From XN24 sp047921455 (lineage in GTDB: Bacteria > Pseudomonadota > Gammaproteobacteria > Steroidobacterales > XN24): a DNA stretch of 64,000 bases. Positions 33,504 to 44,047 of this stretch are shown here, piece by piece. Within the stretch, counting starts at the first letter, position 1, and each line of letters opens with the position of its first letter. Location: assembly GCA_047921455.1 (NCBI GenBank), contig JBLRWC010000007.1:1-64000 (forward strand), given 5' to 3'. Both the position numbers and the translations under genes were made by a program. The notes under the pieces are model-generated. The model searched no databases, was not told the origin of the DNA, and saw only the letters and a list, made by a program, of their open reading frames with translations.

Positions 33504-33944
33504 ATGGCCGACAAGATCAACGAAATCCTGGTTCCCGTGGACGGCTCCGAAAATTCCATCCGGGCGGCCCGTTTCGCGATGCGGCTTGCGGGCGCCCTGG
33601 ACATCGGAGTGCGGCTGTTTTACGTATTCCCCGCTGTCTCGGTAGAACTGGTCGGCATGACGGGCATGTCCAGCACGGACATCGAGCATGCTGGCGAAAC
33701 CTCCGGCCGCCGTGCTTTCGACGCTGTCGAGGGCGCTCTGAAAGATGAGCTGGTTGACCAGGTCGAGCACCAGGTCGCACTAGGTGATCCCGCCGAAGAA
33801 ATCATCGCTTACACGGACAAGAACCCCGCCGTGCTGGTCGTCATGGGGCGACGCGGCTTGTCGCGCATGCGCACATTGTTGCTCGGCAGCGTCAGCGACA
33901 AGGTTACCCGGCATGCCAAGTGCCCGGTGACGATCGTCACCTGA
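33504..33944 (+). CDS. Universal stress protein (UspA family)
   Basis: A 146-residue Usp domain: EILVPVDGSENSIRAARFAM at the start and VVMGRRGLSRMRTLLLGSVS, then DKVTRHAKCPVTIV, at the end. Here the ATP-binding G2XG9GS-type loop is close to canonical, unlike the Usp at 18568-18984. ATG 33504 follows GAAGGAG; the frame is open a little further upstream. It is convergent with the amidotransferase gene, with one base between the two stops. Confidence 0.92.
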   Translation: MADKINEILVPVDGSENSIRAARFAMRLAGALDIGVRLFYVFPAVSVELVGMTGMSSTDIEHAGETSGRRAFDAVEGALKDELVDQVEHQVALGDPAEEIIAYTDKNPAVLVVMGRRGLSRMRTLLLGSVSDKVTRHAKCPVTIVT

Positions 33945-33945
33945 C

Positions 33946-34803
33946 TCAATACGGCCCGATGGATCGCAGTTCAATCTCCAGCGCGTGGTTGATCAGCGCC
34001 ATATGATTGCGCGGCACCGGTTGCCAGCGCGGACCGGTGTTGAGCGGTTCGGAACTGACCAGGATGGCGCGCGCGGTGCCGGCGTCGGGTTCCATCCAGC
34101 AGTGATCACCGTCGCACAAGTACGCTGAACCGCTGTTCAGGTACAGGCTGTCGATATAGCCGGGGTCCGAGCTGTAGCGACAGGCGGCCGCGTGCCGGCC
34201 GTCGGTGAGCACCAGGTTAAGGTAGCAGTGCGTACCGGGGGCATGTTCATCGATGAGTTCATGAAGGTCGCGTATGCCGCCGGCCAAGGCGTCGGCCAGC
34301 AGCTCGCATGAACTGTCGTCCTCGTGGCCACGAAGTCGTTCGGCAACCAGAGCGAAAATATGCTCGGTGTCCGTGGTGCCGCGGATGGCGTGAAAGCCAT
34401 CGTTGCCGAGGCGTGCCATCAGGGGCCGGCGAATACGCCGAAACGCGGGGATGTGGCCGTTGTGCATGAAAGCGAATCGGCCGCAGCGAAACGGGTGGCA
34501 GTTGGCCTCGGCAACATCAAAATTGCCGCCGGTGGCTGCGCGCACGTGGGCAAGGATGCAACGGCTGGTAGTCACGCGGGCCAACTCGTCGAGATTGGCA
34601 TTACTCCAGGCGGGAGTGAGGGAGCGGAACCGCGCGGGCATGGCATGGCCGTCAACGTACCAGCCGAGGCCGAAACCATCGCCATTCAGCGGCTCCGGGC
34701 GTTCGCGGGCGCGCACGCTCTGGTTGATCAGCGAGTTTTCCGGGCGGGTGACGAGATCGGCAAGGGGAAGACTGTCGCCCAAGTAAAAAACGAACCTGCA
34801 CAT
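33946..34803 (-). CDS. Class II glutamine amidotransferase (YafJ/EgtC-like)
   Basis: A 285-residue Ntn-hydrolase that starts MCRFVFYLGD, so Cys2 becomes the N-terminal nucleophile after Met removal. GDGFGLGWY, ILAHVRAATGG and FMHNGHI are the glutaminase-domain motifs. There is no synthase domain, so ammonia or glutamyl transfer must serve a partner, or it hydrolyses a gamma-glutamyl compound as EgtC does; no ergothioneine genes are nearby. ATG 34803 is required by the Cys2 rule; the longer open frame upstream is discarded. Confidence 0.9.
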   Translation of the reverse strand: MCRFVFYLGDSLPLADLVTRPENSLINQSVRARERPEPLNGDGFGLGWYVDGHAMPARFRSLTPAWSNANLDELARVTTSRCILAHVRAATGGNFDVAEANCHPFRCGRFAFMHNGHIPAFRRIRRPLMARLGNDGFHAIRGTTDTEHIFALVAERLRGHEDDSSCELLADALAGGIRDLHELIDEHAPGTHCYLNLVLTDGRHAAACRYSSDPGYIDSLYLNSGSAYLCDGDHCWMEPDAGTARAILVSSEPLNTGPRWQPVPRNHMALINHALEIELRSIGPY

Positions 34804-34959
34804 GTCCTTGTTACTATCGCCAGGTGCCAGTCTGCAACTATGGCACAGCGTGGCGGCCAGCGTCTTCTGCCGGCGTACAATTCCCGAGGCCGGGCTGCCC
34901 ATCTGGACGGGTGTTCATTAGACTGCAGCGAGTCACGGTTCCCGTTGGACCCTTAAGTC

Positions 34960-36006
34960 ATGCCAGCAAGACACTTCAAGCACCCGGCGATTCCCGGCAT
35001 GCTCGCGGCAGCCGGGATCGCGCTGGCGGCCGGCGCGCTGACGGCGATCGTACGCCGTGCGCCGGAACCATTGGCAAGCTTGCCCATCAGCACAATCCTG
35101 GTCGCTATCCTGCTCGGCCTCGCGCTGGCGGGTGTGGCCCGCCGGCATCCCGACTGGACGCCGGGCTTGCGGTTCGCAGCCGGACCGGTGTTGAAGCTGG
35201 GCGTCATATTGATTGGTTTGCGCTTGTCGCTGGGTCAACTGGGCAGTCTCGGACTGCAAGCCCTGCCGTTGGTTCTGGGGGCGATATTTTCAGGCCTGGC
35301 ATTGGCGTGGCTGCTGGGCCGGGTGTTGGGCGTCGGCACGAAGCTTACCGCGCTGCTGGCCGTCGGGGCGGCCATCTGCGGGGCGTCTGCGATCGCCGCC
35401 ACGGCGCCCGCACTGAAGGCGCGCGCGGAGGAGACCGCATACGCCCTCGCATGTGTCGCCTTGTTCGGGCTGGCCGCCACGATGCTATACCCTTGGTTAC
35501 TGAATGATTGGCTCGCCGACGGAGGCCAGGTCGGCCTGGTGCTCGGCGCAGCCATTCATGACACCGCCCAGGTTACGGCAGCTGCGCTGCTGTTCGAGCA
35601 AACATTCGGACAGGCGGAGGTGCTGGCGGCCGCCACCGTCACGAAGTTAATGCGTAACCTGTCGATGCTCTTCGTCATTCCGGCTGTCGTGTGGTGGGCT
35701 CTGCGGGGCGAACAGGCGTCGGGCAGCCGGCCGGGCTTTCCCCTGTTTGTGCTCGGCTTTCTCGGTATGGCGGCCGTCCGTAGCGGCGGCGATCTACTGC
35801 TGGCGGACCACCACGCCTGGCAGGTCTTGCTCGATGCAGCCACCGTCGGCAGCGCTTTCTTGTTCGCGACGGCCATGGCGGCCATCGGCATGGGCATCCG
35901 CATTGCGGTGTTGCGTGCGCTCGGGCTGCGGCCGGCCTTGACAGCCTTGCTGACAGCGCTCGGCATGGGCGTCATGGCGTTGCTGCTGGTGGACCTGTTT
36001 GCCTGA
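34960..36006 (+). CDS. YeiH/UPF0324 family membrane protein (putative sulfate exporter)
   Basis: A 348-residue protein with about ten membrane helices and the UPF0324 signatures LLAVGAAICGASAIAATAPA and LVLGAAIHDTAQVTAAA, with KLMRNLSMLFVIP after them. Members are annotated as putative sulfate or sulfite exporters on limited evidence. The gene is monocistronic; the 156-bp upstream gap is shared with the divergent amidotransferase gene. Confidence 0.9.
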   Translation: MPARHFKHPAIPGMLAAAGIALAAGALTAIVRRAPEPLASLPISTILVAILLGLALAGVARRHPDWTPGLRFAAGPVLKLGVILIGLRLSLGQLGSLGLQALPLVLGAIFSGLALAWLLGRVLGVGTKLTALLAVGAAICGASAIAATAPALKARAEETAYALACVALFGLAATMLYPWLLNDWLADGGQVGLVLGAAIHDTAQVTAAALLFEQTFGQAEVLAAATVTKLMRNLSMLFVIPAVVWWALRGEQASGSRPGFPLFVLGFLGMAAVRSGGDLLLADHHAWQVLLDAATVGSAFLFATAMAAIGMGIRIAVLRALGLRPALTALLTALGMGVMALLLVDLFA

Positions 36007-36041
36007 GAACGGTCTGCGCGCCCGGTTCCTGGTCGAGCCGA

Positions 36042-36590
36042 CTACTCGCGGTCGCGGTAACCGTAATGGGCGCTGATGTAGCAACTGCCGCCGGTGCGGA
36101 ACCATCGCGCGACGATCACTACCGGTCCGCTGCGCAGCATGTGCTCGCGAGACACCGGCTTGGCGACAGTCCAGGTGGCCGACGGCGTCCCGAAACGCGC
36201 CAGGAATACGGCGGCGAACTGGTCGCGCAGGGCCAGGCAGGCGGCTTCGTCCACGGTCTGTAATGGCGCATCCACCGAAGCCTCGATCTCTATGAGATGG
36301 CCATCCTCCGCCATCGCCATGACAGTCACGGGCAACTGTGCCAAGTGGCCCGAATAACGAATTTCATCTAGTCCACCGCAACCCAGGCCCGCAAAGGCCG
36401 TATCCGGTGCAAGGCGCGCAGCCGCAGTGGCGCTTTCCTGGTAGTCCTGGCCGAGCCGCAGCAGGCCGACGCCGTCGGTATGCAGCAGCATCGGGTCGAC
36501 CCGCCCGTGAGATCGGGCCATGAAAAAAACGCTCGCCGCCAGCACGGCAGCGAGCGTCCCGGTGAGGACCAGTAGGGTCCGCAGCGTCAT
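36042..36590 (-). CDS. Hypothetical single-span envelope protein, coupled to sodC
   Basis: A 182-residue protein I do not recognise. It has an N-terminal membrane segment or signal anchor (LRTLLVLTGTLAAVLAASVF) and a periplasmic domain with three Cys (GLGCGG, EAACLAL, GGSCYI). Its ATG overlaps the sodC stop in ATGA (36587-36590), so it is made together with the superoxide dismutase. A role in SodC maturation or copper supply is conceivable but unsupported beyond context. Confidence 0.7.
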   Translation of the reverse strand: MTLRTLLVLTGTLAAVLAASVFFMARSHGRVDPMLLHTDGVGLLRLGQDYQESATAAARLAPDTAFAGLGCGGLDEIRYSGHLAQLPVTVMAMAEDGHLIEIEASVDAPLQTVDEAACLALRDQFAAVFLARFGTPSATWTVAKPVSREHMLRSGPVVIVARWFRTGGSCYISAHYGYRDRE

Positions 36591-37153
36591 TCCGCCTTGA
36601 TGACTCCGCACGCGATGCGCGGGCCGGCGCCACCGATCGGCTGGGTGATGTGGTCGTCGCGGTTGAGATGGATCACCAGCGCCGCGGCATCCTCGTCGAG
36701 GATCCTGGCGCGGCCCTTGGCGCCGCCGAGCGAAGCCAGCATGGTGAACATTTCGACCTGGACCGTGCCGTCATCCTGCACGACCAGGTTCGGCAGATCA
36801 CCCGCGTCCGGGCCGGCAGGATTCATCAGGCCATGTTCCTTGCCATCGGGATTGAGGTGGCCCTTGGAAGCGACAAAGCCTTCTTCGGGATCCTCGCAAG
36901 TGCCGACGGTGTGGATGTGGACGGCCTTGGGGCCGGGCGGCAGACCATGCAGGTCAAAATAGATCAGGACACCATGGGGGCTCTCGGTCAGGGTGGCCGT
37001 GCCAATGCTGTTGCTTTCTCGGTCGATGAAACTCGCGGTGGCTTCCTTGACCTTGTCCTTCTTGGCGTCTGCTCCGCCATGATGGGCGGCGTGGACCGCG
37101 CCTGCGGCAAGGCCAAGCGCGGTGAGCAGGGAAAGAACTGCAGATATTCTCAT
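36587..37153 (-). CDS. sodC: Cu/Zn superoxide dismutase, exported
   Basis: A 188-residue protein with a signal peptide (MRISAVLSLLTALGLAAGAV) and the complete Cu/Zn site: AVHIHTVGTC (HxH copper ligands), GHLNPDGKEHG and GPDAGDLPN (zinc loop), and GGAGPRIACGVI near the end with the disulfide partner of the Cys in HTVGTCEDP. It removes superoxide in the periplasm. ATG 37153 places the signal peptide at the N-terminus; the longer open frame is rejected. It forms a coupled pair with the downstream hypothetical gene and diverges from the AbgT gene. Confidence 0.95.
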   Translation of the reverse strand: MRISAVLSLLTALGLAAGAVHAAHHGGADAKKDKVKEATASFIDRESNSIGTATLTESPHGVLIYFDLHGLPPGPKAVHIHTVGTCEDPEEGFVASKGHLNPDGKEHGLMNPAGPDAGDLPNLVVQDDGTVQVEMFTMLASLGGAKGRARILDEDAAALVIHLNRDDHITQPIGGAGPRIACGVIKAE

Positions 37154-37344
37154 GGTGACGAATCCTCGAAATATTGTTGCTGTCAAAAAACCGGGCCGCA
37201 GCATCCAGCCGCCGGCCACGCACTCACTCGTGAACAGTGCCAATAATAGTACAGCCAGCGGCACACCGCTGCCCGGGCGGGAAGAGAAGCAAGCAACAGG
37301 TATACTTCCGCGCTGGCGCGACGAAGGCACGCACGGGGACATTG

Positions 37345-38895
37345 ATGGACAGCAACGAACGCAGCACCGGCCAGGCTTTCAGCCGCTTCGTAGAGCGGGT
37401 GGGCCACAAGATTCCCGATCCGGTGATTATCTTCATGTCGTTTTACCCGATCGCGTTTATCGCGACGGTGCTGCTCGGCGGGCATACCTTCGAGACGGTG
37501 GGCGCCGGCGGCGAGATGATCAGCTACCAGATCCTGCCGATGTACGAATCCGAGCATGTCCGCTGGATTTTCGATAATGCTTTGCTCAGGAACTGGCTGG
37601 CCTTCGGCAATGGCGTACTGGCGGTCATCCTGGTCGTCATGCTGGCGATCGGTGTAGCGGAAAACTCGGGCCTGTTCGCGGCGCTGATCAAGCGTGTCGG
37701 CAGTCATATCCCGCAAGCCTGGCTGCCGTTGCTACTGATGTTTCTGGGCATCACCAGTTCGGTGGCAACCGACGCAGGTTACCTGGTGCTCATTCCGCTC
37801 GCTGGTCTGCTCTATGCCGGCCTGGGCCGCAATCCGTTGATCGGCATGGCCGCCGCCTTTGCGGGGGTGTCAGCCGGCTTCAGCGCCAATCTCATCCCGG
37901 GCACGCCCATCGACGTGATCATCGGCATGAATGCCAAGGTATTCGCCGAGTCGCAAGGAGTGCCGTTCACCACGGCAGACGGCGCAGTATTGCGGCCCGC
38001 CACCATGCATTACTGGTTCATCGCCACGTCGACCGTGGTACTGGCGTTCACCGGCGCCTGGGTAACGAAGCGCTTCGTCGAGCCCAAGCTGGACAAGCAA
38101 CCGTTCGAGTTGCCGGCTGAAATCAGTCTCGCCGAGTTCGAGGTCAGCGGCGCGGAACGCAAGGGCCTGAAGTCCGCCGGGTTCGGCTTGGTCGTCGCAG
38201 CCCTGGCAATCGGCGGGCTGGCGCTCGGGCCGTTGGGTGCCTACACGGATGCCGACGGCAATCGTGTGCTGCCGTTCCTGAATAACATCATCCTGCTCAT
38301 TTCATTGTTTTTCATCATCGAGGGAGTATTTTTCGGCTATGCCTCGGGCACGTTCAAACGCGTCGCCGATGTTGTGAAAGCAATGGTCAAGCAAATGAAC
38401 ACCATGGGTTATATCCTGGTGCTCACATTCTTCAGCTACAACTTCCTCGGCCTGTTGAGTTACAGCGGTCTCGGTTCCTATATCACTTACCTGGGTGCCG
38501 AGGGCCTGGTCGCGCTGGGGCTGCAGGAGTTCCCGGTATTGTTGCTGATCGGTTTCGTAATCACGACGGCGATCATCAACCTGTTTATCGGCGGGCTAAC
38601 CTCGAAATGGATGCTGCTGGGGCCGATATTCGTGCCGATGCTGTATTTCGTGAACCCGGCCATGACGCCCGACCTGGTGGCGGCCGCGTTTCGCGTCGCA
38701 GACTCGGCCACCAACATCATTACCCCCATGATGGTTTATTCAGGGGTGATCCTGGCCTTCATGCGTAAATACCGGCCCGGTCTGGGTTTTGGCGACATGC
38801 TGTTGATCATGTTGCCGTACTCGATCGTGTTCATGATTGTATGGACCACGTTGCTCGTGGCATTTTTCGTATTCAATATTCCCTTGGGCTTTTGA
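37345..38895 (+). CDS. AbgT-family transporter
   Basis: A 516-residue membrane protein with the AbgT signatures VGHKIPDPVIIFMSFYPIAF, SSVATDAGYLVLIPLAGLLY, AGFSANLIPGTPIDVI and, near the end, GLTSKWMLLGPIFVPMLYF and ADSATNIITPMM. Founding members import p-aminobenzoyl-glutamate; others export sulfonamides. ATG 37345 (MDSNERSTGQAF) matches the family start; the open frame further upstream is non-homologous. The next gene follows after 9 bases, so the two are probably co-transcribed. A second AbgT gene lies at 45822. Confidence 0.93.
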   Translation: MDSNERSTGQAFSRFVERVGHKIPDPVIIFMSFYPIAFIATVLLGGHTFETVGAGGEMISYQILPMYESEHVRWIFDNALLRNWLAFGNGVLAVILVVMLAIGVAENSGLFAALIKRVGSHIPQAWLPLLLMFLGITSSVATDAGYLVLIPLAGLLYAGLGRNPLIGMAAAFAGVSAGFSANLIPGTPIDVIIGMNAKVFAESQGVPFTTADGAVLRPATMHYWFIATSTVVLAFTGAWVTKRFVEPKLDKQPFELPAEISLAEFEVSGAERKGLKSAGFGLVVAALAIGGLALGPLGAYTDADGNRVLPFLNNIILLISLFFIIEGVFFGYASGTFKRVADVVKAMVKQMNTMGYILVLTFFSYNFLGLLSYSGLGSYITYLGAEGLVALGLQEFPVLLLIGFVITTAIINLFIGGLTSKWMLLGPIFVPMLYFVNPAMTPDLVAAAFRVADSATNIITPMMVYSGVILAFMRKYRPGLGFGDMLLIMLPYSIVFMIVWTTLLVAFFVFNIPLGF

Positions 38896-38904
38896 GGTAA
38901 ACCG

Positions 38905-39363
38905 ATGCCGGCCAACTTGACCCGGACACAGTCATTCCTGCTTGGTACCGTCGTTCTTGTCCTTGCCACGCTTGGCATCGGTTGGTTGGGCAAGTCGATG
39001 ATCGACGACCAACCCTTGGACGTGATCGATTTCTGGCTCGAGGGATACTTCCGCGACGGCACCGCCGACCGCCTGTTCACCGTCGGTTACCGGGAGGTGG
39101 TCAGCGAGTCCGAGATCAGGGCCTTTGCGGACCAGCTCACCTATACGCCGGGGCACACGACGACCGCGTTTTTCTACCCGGAAGGCAGCCGGATTCCTTC
39201 CCGCGGCGTCACTGGCGCCGCGAGTCTCGCCGATGCCCAGCAGGCTTTGCGCATGGCGACGGGCGCCAGCCCGTGGCGTTATGCGGCGGTCAAGAATGAA
39301 CAGGGGGAACTGACCCTGGTGGATTGCATGGCGGAGCCCAACAACCGCCTGTGTCGCTTCTAG
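38905..39363 (+). CDS. Hypothetical protein with one N-terminal membrane segment
   Basis: A 152-residue protein of unknown family. A hydrophobic stretch (SFLLGTVVLVLATLGIGWLG) anchors it, and the rest (EGYFRDGTADRLFTVGYREV, then GHTTTAFFYPEGSRIPSRGV) is probably periplasmic, with two Cys near the C-terminus (LVDCMAEPNNRLCRF). It starts 9 bases after the AbgT stop, with GAGGTAAACC before ATG, which suggests an accessory role to that carrier or simple co-transcription. Confidence 0.72.
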   Translation: MPANLTRTQSFLLGTVVLVLATLGIGWLGKSMIDDQPLDVIDFWLEGYFRDGTADRLFTVGYREVVSESEIRAFADQLTYTPGHTTTAFFYPEGSRIPSRGVTGAASLADAQQALRMATGASPWRYAAVKNEQGELTLVDCMAEPNNRLCRF

Positions 39364-39375
39364 ACCTGCCGGGTT

Positions 39376-41337
<1,962 letters not shown>

Positions 41338-41344
41338 TGTAAGA

Positions 41345-41378
41345 TAAAAAAAGGCCGGGGGAGTTTCCTCCCCCGGCC
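41345..41378 (-). terminator. Intrinsic terminator of the decaheme cytochrome gene
   Basis: GGCCGGGGGAG-TTTC-CTCCCCCGGCC is an 11-bp perfect stem (41353-41378). On the minus strand it is followed by TTTTTTTATC, a strong U-tract. It lies 32 bases past the cytochrome stop and just before the ABC-F start, so it insulates the two minus-strand genes. Confidence 0.9.
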
Positions 41379-41409
41379 AGGTTAGTCGCAGCTCAATGCT
41401 GCTTGTTGC

Positions 41410-43803
41410 TTAGTCGTGTCCCGGCACGATCTTCCCGGAGCCGTGGCAGACTGCACAGGCTTCGCCGGTCGGCGTCGTGTTCAGGTCGAAGTGAGCCTTG
41501 GCCTGCGGCGTGTTATGGCAGCCATAACAAGAGGCGCTGGTCGGGCCCATGCGGCCGGTCAGGCCGGGGTTATGCGGCGCGGTGGCCGTAGCGCCCGGCA
41601 AACCGTCAACCACCGACCACATTGCGTTGGCAGCAATCGGCAGCTTGTAGGTGTCGGGCAGATGGCAGCTCTGGCAATCCGCGAGGGCCATCGGGAAGCC
41701 GATGTCGCTGAAGTCGTACGGTCCCTGGCCTGATCCACCGGCGACAGTGCCACGGATGAAGGAGAAGGGAATCGTACGAATCGGATCGCCGCCAACCGGC
41801 TTGCCGGCATGCAGACCATGGACCAGGTCCTTCAGGTTCATCGGCTTCTCGCCGTCGATGACTAGGCCCCCTAGATCGTTCCCGTTAGTCTGAAGCGTAC
41901 CGGCTGGTATGAAGCCCGAGAAGATGTTGCTGCTCGAGTTTTCCGGGTTATGGCAGGAGGCACACCAGTCCGGACCGTTGACACGCGAACCGCCATGGAA
42001 GGCGAGGGTCTCATGGCAGGCCAGGCAGTTCGCCTCAGCCACCACGGCGCGGCGCGGTGCACCGGCAAAGCCAACCACGGCAGACGTGTCGATATTCGTC
42101 CCCTGGGACTGCGGGCGTCCCTCGATCCCGATCGCCATGAGGGTGGCATTGGCCGGGAAGGTAAAGCCGCCGTTGACGCCTGGCTCAGTCGTGAAATAGC
42201 CGTCCTCGCCAGCGATCAATGTTCCGACATAGCCGGAAAGGCTGCCCAGCCCTTGGGGCTGGTCCCAGGAACGAACACCAAGGGAGACATCGAGATCCCA
42301 CCAGAGGCGGCCGGCCGTCGTGCCGAGGTTGTTGTAGTCCTGCGGCGCGGCGATTGCCGGACCTGCCATCGCGCCACCCGGGTGCGCTGCACTCCAAGCG
42401 GCGTAGAGGCGCATGTTGCCAAGGCCAACGCCGTTAGGCAGGTTTTGCACATCCACCGGCTCGCCGTCCGCCAGCAGGCGGAACGTCACGATCGGCTGGT
42501 TGCTCTCGTTCACGGTGACCGAAGCGATCTCGTACTCGAACTGGACGAAGCCAGCCGGCTGCAGCGGATTGTTCGGCGAGGACGAGGGGCTGATGTGGAA
42601 TCTGTCCACGCTGACGAACCCGCTCGGGCCATGGCAGACGAGGCAGGCTTGCGTATCGCTGCCAGCGCTGAAGTGCACATCGAAGTCCACGTTGGTGTGG
42701 CAGGTACCACACGCAGCCGCGCTCGGGCGCGCCTGGAACGCCACGGCATCCGCTGCGCTGCGGCCTTCCGGCTTCGGCATGCGGTTGTTGTCATGGCAGG
42801 TCAGGCAGTTGGCTACTGACTGCGGGTAATGCACAGTCGAGTAGTCGCGACCGTCGACCGAATAGTCGTTCCTCACGTGAATCTTGTGGATCATGGTCGG
42901 CAGGCTGATTTCCGCCCACGCCTCGTCGGTCGAGCCGCGCGAATCGAACGTCGATTCGTTATGGCAGGAGACGCAGGTTTCCATGCTGTAACGGCCATTG
43001 CCGTGCACGTTCGGGAAGTGGAGGATATCCCGGGCATCCGAATTGCCGTGGCAGGCGCCGCAAGACTCGGTGGTGACGACCATGTTCGCGGTGGGGGCTG
43101 ACAAGGTCGGCAGCTCGGCGGGAACAAAGTCGATCGACGCGTTGTACCGCGAACCGCGGCCGACGACCGAGATCCGGTGCACGGCATTGGGATCATAGGC
43201 GAGATCGAGGGTCGGCAGGATGGCTTGCGCCGCCGCCGAATCCAGCACACCGCTGCTGCCAACGCCGGGCGCTGCCGGAGCGTCCGGGCTACCGTAGTAA
43301 ATAAAATCGGCTACGGCATCGATATCGGTACCGAAGGTGTACGTATACACGCCGGGCTCGATTTCAGTGGCGGGGCGACGCTCACCGGCGGCCCGCAGCA
43401 CACGGACGCCGCCGCTCTGCAAGCGCGAGCGGTTGATATAACTCTGCCAACGCGGGTAGTCGCCGGTCTCGACGAGCTTCGCGATGGTGAACTCGAAGTT
43501 CTCGAGGCCCGTGACGGGCGCACCGTTGTTGGACACTTCGAATGTGACCGTGACGATGGCGCTCGCGGACGTGTCGACCTCGACGCCCGTGATGGCTCCC
43601 TCGAGGGTGCCTTCAGCAGAGCCGAAGATTGGATCCGTGGGCGCTGGTGGTCCTGGAGGTCCTTCAGGTCCTTCAGGTCCTTGAGGTCCAGCGGGACCGG
43701 TAGCGCCAGCAGGCCCACGGTCGCCATCGTCGCCGGAACAACCGGCGATCGCCAGCAAAGCGGCGCATGACGCCGTCGCCAGCAGTTTTGTCCAATTTTT
43801 CAT
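41410..43803 (-). CDS. OmcA/MtrC-type decaheme c-type cytochrome lipoprotein
   Basis: A 797-residue protein. Residues 1-22 are a lipoprotein signal (LLAIAGC, C22 lipidated). Residues 24-53 are ten consecutive Gly-X-Y triplets (GPAGATGPAGPQGPEGPEGP and flanks), a collagen-like linker. Then come beta-rich domains and ten CxxCH heme sites (CGACH, CVSCH, CLTCH, CGTCH, CLVCH, then CLACH, CASCH, CQSCH, CYGCH, CAVCH), in two groups of five as in OmcA/MtrC. Such proteins sit on the outer membrane and pass electrons to metals, humics or partners. No MtrA/MtrB genes are in the window. The start (ATG 43803) follows GGAGGGGA. Confidence 0.93.
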   Translation of the reverse strand: MKNWTKLLATASCAALLAIAGCSGDDGDRGPAGATGPAGPQGPEGPEGPPGPPAPTDPIFGSAEGTLEGAITGVEVDTSASAIVTVTFEVSNNGAPVTGLENFEFTIAKLVETGDYPRWQSYINRSRLQSGGVRVLRAAGERRPATEIEPGVYTYTFGTDIDAVADFIYYGSPDAPAAPGVGSSGVLDSAAAQAILPTLDLAYDPNAVHRISVVGRGSRYNASIDFVPAELPTLSAPTANMVVTTESCGACHGNSDARDILHFPNVHGNGRYSMETCVSCHNESTFDSRGSTDEAWAEISLPTMIHKIHVRNDYSVDGRDYSTVHYPQSVANCLTCHDNNRMPKPEGRSAADAVAFQARPSAAACGTCHTNVDFDVHFSAGSDTQACLVCHGPSGFVSVDRFHISPSSSPNNPLQPAGFVQFEYEIASVTVNESNQPIVTFRLLADGEPVDVQNLPNGVGLGNMRLYAAWSAAHPGGAMAGPAIAAPQDYNNLGTTAGRLWWDLDVSLGVRSWDQPQGLGSLSGYVGTLIAGEDGYFTTEPGVNGGFTFPANATLMAIGIEGRPQSQGTNIDTSAVVGFAGAPRRAVVAEANCLACHETLAFHGGSRVNGPDWCASCHNPENSSSNIFSGFIPAGTLQTNGNDLGGLVIDGEKPMNLKDLVHGLHAGKPVGGDPIRTIPFSFIRGTVAGGSGQGPYDFSDIGFPMALADCQSCHLPDTYKLPIAANAMWSVVDGLPGATATAPHNPGLTGRMGPTSASCYGCHNTPQAKAHFDLNTTPTGEACAVCHGSGKIVPGHD

Positions 43804-43858
43804 TTTTCCCCTCCAGGTGGGCAAGAGCATCGTTCCCCAAAAAAAGCCATCAGGCCGA

Positions 43859-43882
43859 TTGCATTCCTTGTGCGGTATGCAA
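43859..43882 (-). promoter_or_regulatory. Inverted repeat TTGCAT-N12-ATGCAA before the cytochrome gene
   Basis: A 6-bp perfect inverted repeat with 12-base spacer lies 56 bases upstream of the cytochrome start. Position suits an operator. It is not an FNR (TTGAT-N4-ATCAA) or CRP site. Confidence 0.3.
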
Positions 43883-43963
43883 GCTTTTGCTGATTGCGTT
43901 GGGAAATTACGCGGTCCGGTGACGCCCCGCTATTCGGTATCATACGGATACGGGCGCGAATAA

Positions 43964-43989
43964 GACCTATTCGCAGGCGCGAATAGGTC
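43964..43989. repeat. 11-bp hairpin GACCTATTCGC / GCGAATAGGTC
   Basis: A perfect stem with a 4-base loop (AGGC), and a partial third copy (GCGCGAATAAG) immediately before it. It lies 58 bases past the stop of the YfcC-like gene and 160 bases before the cytochrome start, both on the minus strand. No U-tract follows on the minus strand, so it could be a rho-assisted terminator or a regulatory site. Confidence 0.4.
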
Positions 43990-44047
43990 GCAACAACTGC
44001 CCGGAACAGGCCTCGCCAAGACTCAGCAGCCACCAATCCCCTGGTCC

